Positions 24,812 through 35,670 of a DNA stretch of 64,000 bases are shown here, piece after piece. The stretch is from contig WAEK01000009.1 of NCBI GenBank assembly GCA_011634665.1, forward strand, positions 310,001 to 374,000, written 5' to 3'. The translations under genes were made by a program, and so were the position numbers. The DNA is from Mortierella sp. BCC40632. Taxonomy: Eukaryota > Mortierellomycota > Mortierellomycetes > Mortierellales > Mortierellaceae. Numbering within the stretch: the stretch's first letter is position 1; each line of letters begins with the position of its first letter. Under the pieces are notes generated by a model, which saw only the letters and a program-made list of their open reading frames with translations, did no database searches and was not told the DNA's origin.

Positions 24812-27567
24812 GGAATGCAGCTGTCGTTTTGACTGCAGGCCGGTCGAAGTGGGAACAGATGAAGCCTGTGTACATGCGACTTGCTGGCACTTTTGGATCG
24901 CCTATTCGGAAATCGCTCGCCTGTTCTCTACACGAGATTGCTCGAATTCTCGGCTCAGAGCTTGCAGATCGGGATCTAGCCCTGGCCTTTGCGGATTGTC
25001 TTTTGGCAGAGGATGAAGTCAAAGAAGGTGTCCTCAGCCATGTGGTCGACTTTATTTCATGCCTGTCCCCCAGTCGCAGGAGCGATGCCCTGCATGATCT
25101 TTACCGCGCCTGGTCGGATTTGGAGCGCTCCAGTAACTGGCGCCTGAGAGATTCACTGGCTGGACATCTTTCAGGACTCTGTGAAAAGGCGGAAGGCAAG
25201 GATGTGTTGGATGTTCTCTTGCCATTGAGTGTGAAAGCCTGTACCGACTGCGTTTCCACGATCCGTGAATCCGGTGTGATGGCGTTCCCTGCGCTTTGGG
25301 AGGCAAGCAACCGCGTGGGTCCCATTGAAATGACGAGATCGAGCCATATTGATCTTGAGAATGGAACCCTGGACCCGGCTCTTTTTGATTCCCTTGATCA
25401 GGACATGGAGGATGTAGAGATGGAGGATGTGACGGATCACGGTGCAACAAATGGCCAGGTCAATGGACATGGTCAAAAGGAGAGTCTCCAGAACGGTCAG
25501 GATTTGATCCGCACAAATGCATCCTCTCCAGTGGACACGATCACGACAACAACGATTAAGGAACATGTAATCCGACAGACGGCCGCCTTTGTTATCAATG
25601 GTGGTTTCCGATCTCGAGTGGTGGCAGTACAAATTATCCAGTCTTTGATGGATTATGGCATTTCGATTGGTGAATTTGAGGAGCATTTCCTACCATTGCT
25701 TGTGGACCGTCTGGCTTGCGACCCTGTGGTCAATGTTCGTATTTGGGTCGCTCGAGTGGTCTCTTGGATCATTGATGGCGGGTTCTACAATGATCAACCT
25801 GCTTGCCAGAGATTGCAGGAGGTTCATATGGCGCTTCAGAGAGACTCTGACCGGGATGTTCGAATTTATTCAGGAGGTCCCGAGGAGCTTCCCAAGCCCA
25901 AAAAGAACAAGAGGAAGGCCAAGAAAGCCTTGTCGACAGAAATGAAGGATGGTGTGATGTCAACAACGGAGATGACGCTAGACAATCAGGACCACGAGGC
26001 GAGTGATACCGATGACTCGGACGATGACTCGGATAGTGATTCTGAAGAAGAGGAAGAGGAAGAGGAAGATGACGACGAAGAAGAAGATGAGGAGGAGGAA
26101 GAAGAAGAGGAAGAAGAAGAGGGTAGAGGAGATGTAGAGGCGCATGAAGAAGGAGAAGGAGGGAGTCTGGAACAGCAAGAAGACACCAGTGACGACAGTT
26201 TGGCAGAGGTTCTCCAAGGCACCAAAACCGACCGTGCGACCGCCAAGCTCAGGAACCGAAACAGTCTCGGATTCATGATGAAGCACATGGTGGGCGACAA
26301 ATACATTGTGAGTGGCAAGGAGATTCGGAGGCCTATGACCAGCTGGGATGATGTTCCTGACGGGGTTGATGATTGTGATAACAAGGAGGACAGTCAAGAC
26401 GAAAAAGGAGACGAGAAAACTCTGGAAGAACCTTCAGATCAAGTTTCCGATGCAGGAGCTGAAGAAGACAGCGAGGCCAGCAGCGCTCCTAGTGAATCAT
26501 TGCCAAAGGATGACCAGCCAAAGTCTACTGAACAGCAACTGGTAGATGAAAGGGGTCATCGCGAGGATGAAAGCGTCAAAGATGACGAGAAGGACGATGA
26601 TGACGAAGAAGAGAGCCGCACCATCAGTCCGCTAGTTCCTTACTCGACTCAATCAAAGAATGGGGCTAGTCCGCTGGATGTTGAAATGGAGAACTCCTTG
26701 CCTGAGCAGGGGGACGCCAGAGATGTCGCTGATAGCTCTGCGAACCCTGTGCTATCAGAGCCTCTGCCTAGTCAAGAGCCTCTCTCTTCCACTCCACAGT
26801 CAACTGAAGAATCCGACCCTTCTACGATCGCATTTCCTCCGCTGCCAAGCTCTATCAACTCTACGAGCTCTGGCGCTACGAACGGTCTCACCATTCGTCC
26901 AGTGAAACAGGCATTGAGTTATGCGGCACTGGTCAAGAGTGGAGAGGAAGGCCACCGTGCCAAGTTTTCGGATCTTCATAGCCAGAACACCACAGCCATG
27001 ACCTCGTTCCATCAGGCCAACATCCCCGAGCCCAAGGAGCGGACGCCAGAAGAAAAGGTGTTGCGGGTGTTGAATGCAAAGCTGCTAAACCATTCAAACC
27101 AGGGCTCCTCGACACGTGGCAAGAAGTCAGGGGCATCTTCCTCAAATACTTTGACAACTACGGCGGCCCCCACCTCAGCGCCATCCTCTGCGTCCTCGTC
27201 CTCGTCCTCGTCCTCCTCTTCATCCTCTTCATCAGCAATCACTACCATTGCTTCTGCTGTATCTTTGTCTCCCTCGGTCACAATTGCAGCCGCCACCACT
27301 GGGCCAGCATTGACCGAACCATCGACCTTGTCCTCTTCGTTGTCCACTACATCGTCCTTGTCTTCGTCGTCACCGTCTTCTTTGTCGATGACCTTGGGAT
27401 CGACATCACACTCTTCAAAAGGAACCAACTCTGTATTGACGACAGCGGCCATAGGATTACCATTTACCTATGCCTCTGTTGTAGCCTCGGGTGCAGCTGC
27501 AACTTCAGCTAGTCGACCCTTGCATTCGACCTTTTCATCCGCCACACCTTCTGCAGTTTTATACTAG
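21108..27567 (+). CDS. PPP4R1: PPP4R1-like HEAT-repeat regulatory subunit of protein phosphatase 4, with one frame break
   Basis: Nine coding exons: 21108-21114, 22092-22235, 22405-22531, 22962-23127, 23344-23724, 23907-24011, 24125-24410, 24584-24677 and 24821-27567. The 7-base first exon gives MA, and splicing to exon 2 gives MADLGYHFGDDDD. Residues 148 to about 460 are HEAT helices resembling animal PPP4R1 (LAREVSTMLPQ; FYVRK; a second block after VVLTAGRSKWEQ). A later helical block, AAFVINGGFRSRVVAVQIIQ to VHMALQRDSDRDV, matches the PPP4R1 C-terminus. The family scaffolds the PP4 catalytic subunit, acting on Ser/Thr phosphoproteins. About the last 560 residues are extra: long Asp/Glu runs (near 26030-26130), then Ser/Thr-rich disorder. 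Exon 6 ends at a GC donor (AAG/GCAAGT). One surplus G at the start of exon 7 breaks the frame, and removing it gives 1351 residues. The 977-base first intron is the least certain part. Confidence 0.85.
23155..23213 (+). repeat. GA dinucleotide tract in intron 4 of the PPP4R1-like gene
   Basis: About 29 GA units in the 216-base intron 23128-23343. This is a purine tract on the coding strand, whereas many other introns carry the CT orientation. Confidence 0.9.
24771..24810 (+). repeat. Run of 40 T just before the exon 9 acceptor of the PPP4R1-like gene
   Basis: The T run ends 10 bases before the acceptor GGGAATGCAG at 24811-24820, so it serves as an extreme polypyrimidine tract for the largest exon of the gene. 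Confidence 0.85.
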
Positions 27568-27858
27568 GTTTGTTTTTTTTTTTGTTTTCTTTTCCTTTTC
27601 CTTTTCTTTTATTTTTTTACTTGTTAGTCTGTCTTTTCTGTGTGTGTGTGTGTGCGTTTTTATTTTATTTTTTCTCCTCCCTATCTTTTTACTTTGTTTT
27701 TCTTTTCATTTTCATTTTCATTTTTCTCAGTCTATCTTTTCTTGCTCATTGAAAGAATTTGCCTTATTATTATTACTATTCTTATTGTTTCGCTAGTCAC
27801 CGAAGTGTAGGTTTTAGGACGCAATGGATGCACTAAAATCGTCATCATCTCTAAATTT

Positions 27859-27889
<31 letters not shown>

Positions 27890-28128
27890 CATTATCTTCT
27901 CTGTTTCCGAGATTCTGGGTAGCCCTGTGTGTTGGTCTCTGGGGGAAACTGCTGCTTACACCCATGTTTAGACTAGAATTGCTTTTCATCCAAGGAAGGA
28001 AGGAGGGGGGGAGGAGGAGGAGGGAGGAGGGAGAGGAGACAAGAGGTAAAGGGGAGTCGCTGTAAGTTGACCAGATTGTCTTGGCTATAGTATCTCGAGG
28101 TGCAATACAGTAGACAGAGTTCACTTGG
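27568..28128. other. 3' flank of the PPP4R1-like gene, no gene seen
   Basis: A T/CT-rich stretch directly follows the stop codon at 27567 and is probably 3' untranslated sequence, including TTTTC/TTTTA-type repeats near 27580-27730 and a run of about 29 T near 27861-27889. The rest shows no supported gene; a minus-strand open frame here could be a further exon of the unrecognised gene at 28.2-28.7 kb. Confidence 0.5.
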
Positions 28129-28207
28129 CTAAAAAAAAAAAAAAAAAAATCTTCCAGAATACATTTGCTCTTCACTTGCCTTTTTTCCGTGTGATGTGAT
28201 GGAGCTT

Positions 28208-28707
28208 ACCTCGAGGAGACACCTCGACATAGGAAAATATAACAATAACAGAGGGGTAGTGAGAGGGGAGCAGGAGTCGGTGAGAAAAAGACATGCCTGG
28301 CCACTTGGCCCAGGGACCTTGGGTATTTTTTTCATGCCTCCTGAGAGACAGGAAGCTAACTCTAGGCACTGCTCCTCTAGCGTAGGCTGCTCGCCATAGA
28401 TCCCAAGACGAACATTCCGCACAAACGTATGACCCGAAAAGGCGTATGCATCGACGGTAGGCAGTTGTTCGGCCCTAAACTTGCCAAAGCCTATGCCAAT
28501 GATGACCTCGTTTCTATCCTTGATTTCGGTTGCAGTTGATTCATCTCCAACATCTTTACTCAAGTGTCGGAGCCCTTCTTGAGCTGCTTCTTGCTCAAGT
28601 TTTTTTTTTTTTTTAGCCTGGTCTCGTGTCCGTGGCGGAAGCGGAAGGCATGTCGCCACCTTAGTTGGGAGTTCTTTGTCCAAGGCTTCCATTTGTAAAA
28701 GCGTCAT
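28208..28707 (-). CDS. Unrecognised reading frame, possible gene or gene remnant
   Basis: A minus-strand frame starts at an ATG at 28707 and runs to a plausible GTAAGC donor just below 28208. It encodes about 166 residues: a charged Lys/Glu-rich stretch (residues 30-65, including a lysine run from an A tract), then VIIGIGFGKFRAEQLP and TFVRNVRLGIYGEQP. Residues about 60-125 look like a genuine protein rather than a repeat translation; beyond that the composition is less protein-like. I do not recognise the family and found no clear continuation, although an acceptor after the T run near 28132 is possible. It could be a real multi-exon gene, a truncated paralogue or a transposon-derived remnant. 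No function is proposed. Confidence 0.35.
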
Positions 28708-28934
28708 GGGTGTCAGGCAGGAGGAGGAGGAGGAGGAGGCGTGGGGGTAGGGTAAGGATTGTGCTTGGGTATGGCGAGATCTCGTCTTTATCGAATATCG
28801 GGCATGATACTAGACTACTAGGCTTGCTCTCGTGCTGCCTATCCAACAGTCATAATTTTTTGACTATTGGCTGTTATAGGGATAAATCGAATAGAAGACT
28901 GAGCTGTGGTTTAGTAGAGCAGCCATGTTTGCCT

Positions 28935-28935
<1 letters not shown>

Positions 28936-28984
<49 letters not shown>
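28936..28984 (+). repeat. Run of 49 A
   Basis: The longest homopolymer in the window, lying between two unrecognised reading frames. It could be a low-complexity expansion or the tail of a retroposed sequence; no target-site duplication was identified. Confidence 0.85.
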
Positions 28985-28986
<2 letters not shown>

Positions 28987-29159
28987 CTTGTTGGCAATAC
29001 TTTGGGTATGACTCTGGTGAAGAAGACGAAGCGGGGATCTGCTGCTTGTTATTTTTCCTTTCTTCTTCTGATCATGTCACGATCAAGTGACGCGAATAGT
29101 TGGAATCACGGTCCAATGGTCGGATGGTTTAGATACCAATTTGATTCAAGCATTGCCTA

Positions 29160-29654
29160 ATGCCTTTTTCAGATGGTTCGTCGATAGATCGGATGGTCTT
29201 TCAGTTTGTCACCGGATCGAATAATAGTTCCTTCTCGGAAACAATACAAAGTACAAATAAACTAGGTACGAGTAGTGACCAAGGTAGTATCTTGCTCGGC
29301 TCAATGGGCTTGAGTTCGTCTTGTTTGCTCTTTCATCGGTCGTTTTCTTCTTCTTTTATTTTCCTTCTTTGGAGGCACTCTGTCAACGTAAAGAACGGCC
29401 GATATGGGGAGTCATGAATTTGTATTCGCTGCGTCGATTGCTACTTGGGCCTGAAAACTGTCATAGGACACAAGGATACTTGGAAAATGTGTGCTTGCAA
29501 CTTCAACGCGCGCGGTATTGACAGTGGAAAGAAAATGTTGAGTGTGATTTCTGGATGGATATCCGAAATGGTCAAGGAAGGTCTAGAGGTTCTTATTCCC
29601 TACTTGAGTGTGGAGGGCGACAACACTAGCAATGGCGAGAGAGTGGAAAAATGA
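29160..29654 (+). CDS. Unrecognised plus-strand reading frames, weak
   Basis: Two adjacent open stretches (29160-29417 and 29445-29654, different frames) have non-repetitive composition. The second ends at a TGA after a Gly/Asp/Asn-rich tail and includes GHKDTWKMCACNFNARG and WISEMVKEGLEVLIPYL. They may be exons of one small gene or pieces of a decayed one. I cannot place them in a family or define splice sites between them with confidence. Confidence 0.25.
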
Positions 29655-29915
29655 AAGAGCAAATGTGCACGTGATGATTTCAGGAAATGTAAAAAAAAAC
29701 GACCTGATCCATTCACCTCCTTCTCTCTTTCTCCGTTGACATTTTGTCAGAAACAAAGAAGCCGCTTCAAGAAAAAAAAAAGGAGAGAGTTCTTCATTCT
29801 AGATTGAAGCTCTCGTTCATCTTCCAGCTCTTTCAGAGGCTACGCTTTTGTTTAATTCTACTCGACTTTTGCGGTCCAACCACTATATTACAAAAAAAAA
29901 AGGACAAAGGACATC

Positions 29916-30989
29916 ATGGAGGGACATTCGCCATTTTCCAGGCCCATGCGTTCAGACACGGCTACACCCCCTCCACAGCCACACTCACCTCACGGCTCTT
30001 CAGGTTCTTCTTCAGCCGCACCTCCACCTTTGCCTGCCTCCGGCGCCGCCTCTGGCGCTGCAGCAGGCGCGTCCACTACCCCAGGCTCAACTACAGCCCC
30101 AAAACGACGTCGAGCCCCCGCAAGTCCACTTCAGACATTGCCTCGACCAAAGAAACACAAATTACCCCGTAATCTCAACAGTATCACCGCCAGGAACCTC
30201 TTGCCAGATGCACCTCCTGCAGGCGCCGGTACTGCTGTTGCTGGTGCGAGTCCTGGAGGAAATCGAGGTGGACCACGGACGACCAAAGGACCTTATAAGA
30301 AACGGGAAAAGAAGGAACCTGCTGGCAAGGAAGTAGCAAAAAAGCCGTCTGGCGCAGGCGGTAGTGGATCGGTTGCCACTGCAGAAGGTGGTGCGAGTGC
30401 ATCTTCGTCTACAGGAACAGGCGCAGGCGCCAAGCGAGGACGGACAGGTGCTCAGTCAGGAGGAAGAGGAGGAGGAGGAGCGAGTGGAGTGAATGAAGGT
30501 GGCTCGACAGGTCCAAATGGGATGTCATTTGTGGACGATGGTGGCGACGATACCAGAGTGGAATTGGCAGATGGAGAACAAGCGAGCCAGGAGCCTGGTG
30601 AAGGTGGAGCCACAGGAACAGGAGGACCTGGAGCAGGAGAAGGAGGAGAAGCCAAGGACGAGGATGATGATGATCATGAAGAGGAACCTGAATACTCGGA
30701 CGATGAATGGAATCAGGAAGCGAGTGCTCGCGGCCGTAGCAAGGATGAACTCAAGTAAGCCTGCCTTTTCTTTCAGCCTGGGGAGGAAGTGGATCTCTCT
30801 CTCTTTTTTTTTTTTTTAACGATTTCTCTCTCTCTTTTCCCTTCTATGGCTGGGACAAATGTTGAACGATTGCAGGGCACTACTGGATTGTTTCTCAGAT
30901 GAGCAGCTGCAGAGATATGAAGTTTATCGACGATCTGTTCTAAGCCGGTCCACAGTCAAGAAGGTAAACCAACCAACGTTATTTTTTTT

Positions 30990-31052
<63 letters not shown>

Positions 31053-31457
31053 ATTTGAGATCATGGTCATACCTTTGACTCTGAGAGAGGAAGAGAGAGA
31101 GAAAACCGAGAAAAACTGACCGAGATTTTGATCCGCAACTGAACACTCATTTTTGTTCTTCTCATTCCCAAACAACAACAACATGAAAACAAATCCAGCT
31201 GGTAGCAACGATATTGAACCAACAGGTTACTCAGACGATGGCCTTTGTTGTTGCTGGATTCAGCAAGGTCTTTGTCGGAGAAATGGTTGAGCGAGGTAAG
31301 TTGTTGACTTTTCTGGGAGGGGGGGGGGAGGAGCAATGATAATATCTAAATAAGCTATTTTCCCCCTTTTCTTTCAGCATTGTCAGCTATCGATAAAACT
31401 AACCCTTTCTTTATTTGCTCCGCATTTGAATCTTCTTCTCCTCCTCCTCCTCCTCCT

Positions 31458-31489
<32 letters not shown>

Positions 31490-31642
31490 CACGAGAGGTC
31501 ATGGATGACTGGGGGCGAGACGGGGGCCATCCGACCAGAACATTTGAGGGAAGCTCAACGGCGGTACAAGAAGGAAGAACTTCAACGAGGAAAAGGTGTC
31601 AGGGTACCGAACGGCTACAAGCGTCGCATGTTCTGCAGATAG
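29916..31642 (+). CDS. TAF11: TAF11, TFIID histone-fold subunit, with one frame break
   Basis: Four coding exons: 29916-30754, 30876-30963, 31199-31295 and 31490-31642. The first 280 residues are low complexity: Pro/Ser/Ala-rich, a basic patch (KRRRAP), Gly-rich repeats and an Asp/Glu stretch before the fold. The rest is the TAF11 histone-fold domain: FSDEQLQRYEVYRRSVLSRS, then AFVVAGFSKVFVGEMVERA, then VMDDWG and the C-terminal RPEHLREAQRRYKKEEL. In TFIID, TAF11 pairs with TAF13 and contacts TBP/TFIIA in the nucleus. The frame shifts inside exon 4: DDWG is in one frame, GETGAIRPEHL and the stop in the next. The G run at 31511-31515 has five G where four would restore the frame, giving 391 residues. 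The acceptor of exon 4 follows a run of 30 A, which is unusual. Confidence 0.87.
30994..31050 (+). repeat. CT dinucleotide tract in intron 2 of TAF11
   Basis: About 28 CT units on the coding strand, 30 bases after the donor at 30964. Confidence 0.9.
31459..31488 (+). repeat. Run of 30 A abutting the exon 4 acceptor of TAF11
   Basis: A CTC repeat followed by 30 A runs straight into the inferred acceptor AG at 31488-31489. A better-looking acceptor (TTTCTTTCAG, ending 31377) lies upstream, but using it would put the exon out of frame with the conserved TAF11 sequence. Confidence 0.8.
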
Positions 31643-32547
31643 GACCCTCCTCTTTCTCCTCCCCATCTCTTTCAAGTCTCCATTGCCATCATTCTCTTTG
31701 ACTCTCACCTCCTTGACGTAGAAATATAGGACAAAATATCTCTCCTATCCCTCCCCTACCTTGCTTTTGCGAAATAATAATACCCTTGTCCAAATATCTC
31801 AAATCTATAGTACTCGAATGCTTTGTACTAGGTGATAGCGCACCTGTCAATGACAGGGGCACGCATGAGGTGATTCTTTGATTGATAGGTAAGAAAGAGG
31901 CAAAAGGAAAAGTCTTTCGATCGAAACCACACTTTTCTGACTAGTTGTGAGTACCTTGGAAGGCGAGAGCAAGTGAGAGGGAGAGCAAAGGCAGATCATG
32001 CAATAAGTAAAAAAGAACAATTTTTTTTTTTTTTTTTTTTTGGTTGGAAAGTGGCATCGGACGGAGGAAAGACGACCACAAAGAAAAAGCAATAATTGAT
32101 CATACCGAGCACTCTGATACTTGTTCCCAAAGGTTGAAAAGAAACTTGGCGACCCTTCTAGGAAGGATTGTTCTCTATTGGAGTGGTTAACGCCAATCAT
32201 ACCCCATGACTGTCCAACTCCTAAGGAGAGGGAAAACTAACAAAAAAAAAAAAAAAAAAAAAAAAAGACTCTTGGTCGATTGTTGTCAGGAAAAAGACCA
32301 GAGAGCAAAGGTATTGTCGTTTTCAAATTGTTTGTCTCACTCACACTCTTCAGGGTATACAATAGTCTAGGTAGACCCTTTGCACCCTGCCTTCGTCACC
32401 TCTCATTGAACAAGACAAATGTAAAGTTATATGATTTATTTTTACTGACTTGGCTTTGTTACAAATGACGGGTACGAACGAACACTCTTTCACAAAAAGG
32501 AGGAAGGGGGAGGGTGGGGTTCCCTTTGGTTCTCCACAAATGTCTGT
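31643..32547. other. Convergent intergenic region between TAF11 and the aminotransferase
   Basis: The 3' ends of two converging genes meet here. No gene is supported. A/T runs occur near 32022-32041 and 32240-32265, and the region should hold both 3' untranslated regions. Confidence 0.55.
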
Positions 32548-34780
32548 TTAGACAACGACGGACCAGCCCTTAGGACCCTCGACGTCACCGTACTGGATAT
32601 CCATGATCGAGTCGTTGATACGCTTGGTCAGCTTGCCAGCCTGGCTAGTCTTGTCCGAGGGATCCAGAGGGATGTGGATATCTTGGCCATCGTAGTGAAT
32701 CTTCTTGATTGGGCACACAATGCAGGCAGTGCCAGCACCTAAAAATTCCGAAAGATTGAGAGAAAGAGAAAGGGACAGCATGTGTTAGTGTAACCAGAAC
32801 ATCCAAGTTGCTGCGGTTTGAACAAGAGATAACGTTTTCAACAGAGAGGATAAAAAAAAAGAGAGCATTTCTCTCCTCCCCCCCTCCCCGAGTCGTCTTC
32901 TTCTCCACGTCAAATGAGTAATCTCAGCACGGCGTTGACAGGGTGAGTTGTCGGCCAAGACCTTTTCCTCACCCACACAAATACACAAATCACTCAAATG
33001 AGGTCCAAGCCAATAGCCCCTTGGCGATAGGGTCCCTTTCTCTCTCTCTCTCTCCTCTCTTTCCCGGCTCAACTTTGCCTTCACGATAATGCTCAGGAAA
33101 ACAGAGCCGGGTGGGTGCCCAGGATGAGTAATCAAGGGTAGAGAAGGGTCGAAAAAGGAGATGGGCGAGGGAGAAAGAGAGAAAGAGAGGAGAGAGAAAG
33201 AGAAAAAAAGAGAACAATGCATAGGGATCCATTACCGAACATCTCGATGATGCGTCCTTCCTTATCGGCCTTGAGGAGATCCTTCATCGTCACCTTGCGC
33301 TCCGAAACCTTGAACTCGTTCCATTGGCGGGTCAGGCTCAAGATCGAGTCGCGAGTCACTCCTGGCAAGATCTGTCCATCCAACTCGGGTGTCACCAACT
33401 CAACCTCTGTAGGAAGGGGGGGAAGGGGAAAAAAAGTAGAAGGATAAAGAAGAGTTAGTATGGTTCAAGCGATTACAGAAACACACACACACACATACAG
33501 ATCCATACATGAAAAATAAAAGACATATTCGCAAAAAAAGAAAGAAAACATACCACCCTTCTCGTTCTTCCAGTAGACAAAGCAGTTCATGGTTCCGACC
33601 TCAGTCAACTGGTGGTCAGATCCATAGAGCCAGAGGTTCTGCTGGTATCCCTCCTTGTTGGCATCCAACTGGGGCTTGATGCAAGGAGCATAGTTGCCTC
33701 CGACCTTGGAATCACCCGTTCCACCGGGCCAGGCACGGACCTTATCCGAGGTGGCCAACAAGTTGACGGCATTGAAACCAGTGGGGAAGTAAGGGCCGAC
33801 GGGCGAGGCAATGACAAAGATCATGGCCTTGTTGGAAGCTCCAACACCGAGAGACTCCTGGGTACCGATCATGGTTGGGCGGAGGTAGAGCGAGTAACCA
33901 CGGCCTCTGGGGATCCAGCGATCATCGACCTTGAGGAAATCACCGATAAGCTTGCTCAACTCCTCCTGCTCAAAGTCCTAAGATGGATCGAAAGAAAAAG
34001 TCAAAGGGAGATGGGTCAGATCTGACGTGAGCGAATGACTATTATCCATCCATCCTCCTCGCCATAAGATTATTGTTATTTTTCTCCGTCCCAGGGAGCA
34101 ACCCGGAAGGTTTGCCTTCCGCGCAGACACGACACATGGCGAGCAAGGGGGTTGTCCAACGATGATTATGATTGGATTTCGGGGCCTTGTCCCTGTGATC
34201 GTCTCGCTCTCATTCTTTCACTCACTCTCTACATCTACCTCTACTTCAATCACCACCCCGTTTTCTCCCGCACATCCTCTCTTTTTTTTTTCTTTCTTTT
34301 CTCGCTCTTGTAATCAATTTTATGACAACTTACAGGCAAGGCAATGCGCTGAGCAGATCGGCTGAAGCGCTTCATGTTCATATCAGGACGGAAGAGACGG
34401 GTGCGGCCATCCTTGTCCTTGTAGGCCTTCATACCCTCGAAGCACTCGAACGAGTAATGGAAGACCACGGCAGAGGGCTCCAACTGAAGCTTGCCATACT
34501 CCTTGATCTGAGGAGTACCCCAACCCTTTTCCTTGTCCCATTCAATGATCAACATGTTGTCCGAAAAGGTCTTGCCGAAGACCAACTGAGAGTTATCCTG
34601 GAGAGGCTTCTGGTTCTTGGAGGCATTGATCTGGAGCTTGGAGGCATCCAAGGGAGCAGGGGTCGCTGCGGCGCTGTAGAAACGGTGAGCGGCGATGCGT
34701 GCGCTGTGGAGAGAGGGTGAGACACCCGAGATGAGCTGGTTGGCCTTGAGGGCCTGTCGCATGGTTCTCTGAACAAACAT
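32548..34780 (-). CDS. BAT1: Branched-chain amino acid aminotransferase, mitochondrial
   Basis: Four exons in transcript order: 34334-34780, 33554-33977, 33236-33406 and 32548-32738. All introns are GT-AG, the phases agree, and the product is 410 residues. The enzyme is PLP-dependent and reversibly transfers the amino group of leucine, isoleucine or valine to 2-oxoglutarate. About the first 45 residues are Arg/Ser/Ala-rich ([16 protein letters not shown]), as expected of a mitochondrial presequence. Conserved class IV aminotransferase features follow: [35 protein letters not shown] and [14 protein letters not shown], whose Lys (residue 240) is the expected Schiff-base lysine. The C-terminal part has [12 protein letters not shown], split by the last intron. 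It lies beside the MCC beta gene on the same strand, another leucine-breakdown step. A cytosolic biosynthetic role cannot be excluded, because fungi often have two copies. Confidence 0.95.
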
Positions 34781-35353
34781 GATGGAGAATAAGAAATGAG
34801 TGGAGTGAGAGAGGCTGTTTGTGTGGAGAATTAAAGAAAGAGATCTAAAATGGTCTGGATGAACGAGAAGGAAGTTTCCGTGGGGAGGAGGGAGGCGGAG
34901 TGTCGGAGGAGAAATGAACTCGTGGAAAAAAAAAAAAAGAGGGGAGAGAGTGAATGAGAAAAAGAATGGAGAAAAGAAAGGAGAATGTTTCCCCGAAGTA
35001 AAAGGCGAAGATGCTTTTTTATATCTGCACAATTGCACGCAGGGGACAGACACGTTGTTCAAGAGAAGACTGAAAAAAAAAAAAAAAAAAAATGGGTCTA
35101 CAAACCTGCAGCGTGCTCTCTCTCTCTTCTGCTCTCTCTTCTGCCTGTCTGCCTTTGTACTTCTCCTTCCCAGTTCATCAGAAGAGAGACGGGCTCGTCC
35201 CCCCGTGGGAAGAAAACGGGGGAAGTGGCTGCCCATTGGCTGTCGATCGTCTCTTCTTTCTCTTCTCTCTTTTCTTCTCCCTCTTCTCTCCGTCCTGTCC
35301 TTGACCACGGGTGCATAAAGAATCCGTCCTAATACACCCCGCCTTTTCTCCCC

Positions 35354-35391
<38 letters not shown>

Positions 35392-35670
35392 GTTTTTTTC
35401 CCACAGTGCCGCCGAGGTCTGTTTTCGGCCCGAAACTGGGCCAGGTAGCGCATTAATAGAAAGCCGCCATTCGGCGTAAACTTGAGACTCGCTCGCTCCT
35501 TCAACTCTGCCTTCCCTCCCCTTTGTTGATCCCTGCAAGATGAAAAAATAATAATAAAAAAGGAAGTCTCTATGGGGTTTATATTGCTGTCAAACATTAC
35601 ATGCTCTTTCTCTCTCTCTCTTCTCTTCAAAAGCCGTGGTCGATCCAAATGTTTTCTTCTTCTGATTCTT
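34781..35670. other. Intergenic region between the aminotransferase start and the MCC beta 3' end
   Basis: Both flanking genes are on the minus strand, so this 890-base stretch should contain the aminotransferase promoter and the MCC beta 3' untranslated region. It holds a run of A near 35074-35092, CT/TTCTC-rich stretches and a short CT tract at about 35361-35387. I see no gene and no identifiable regulator site. Confidence 0.55.
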
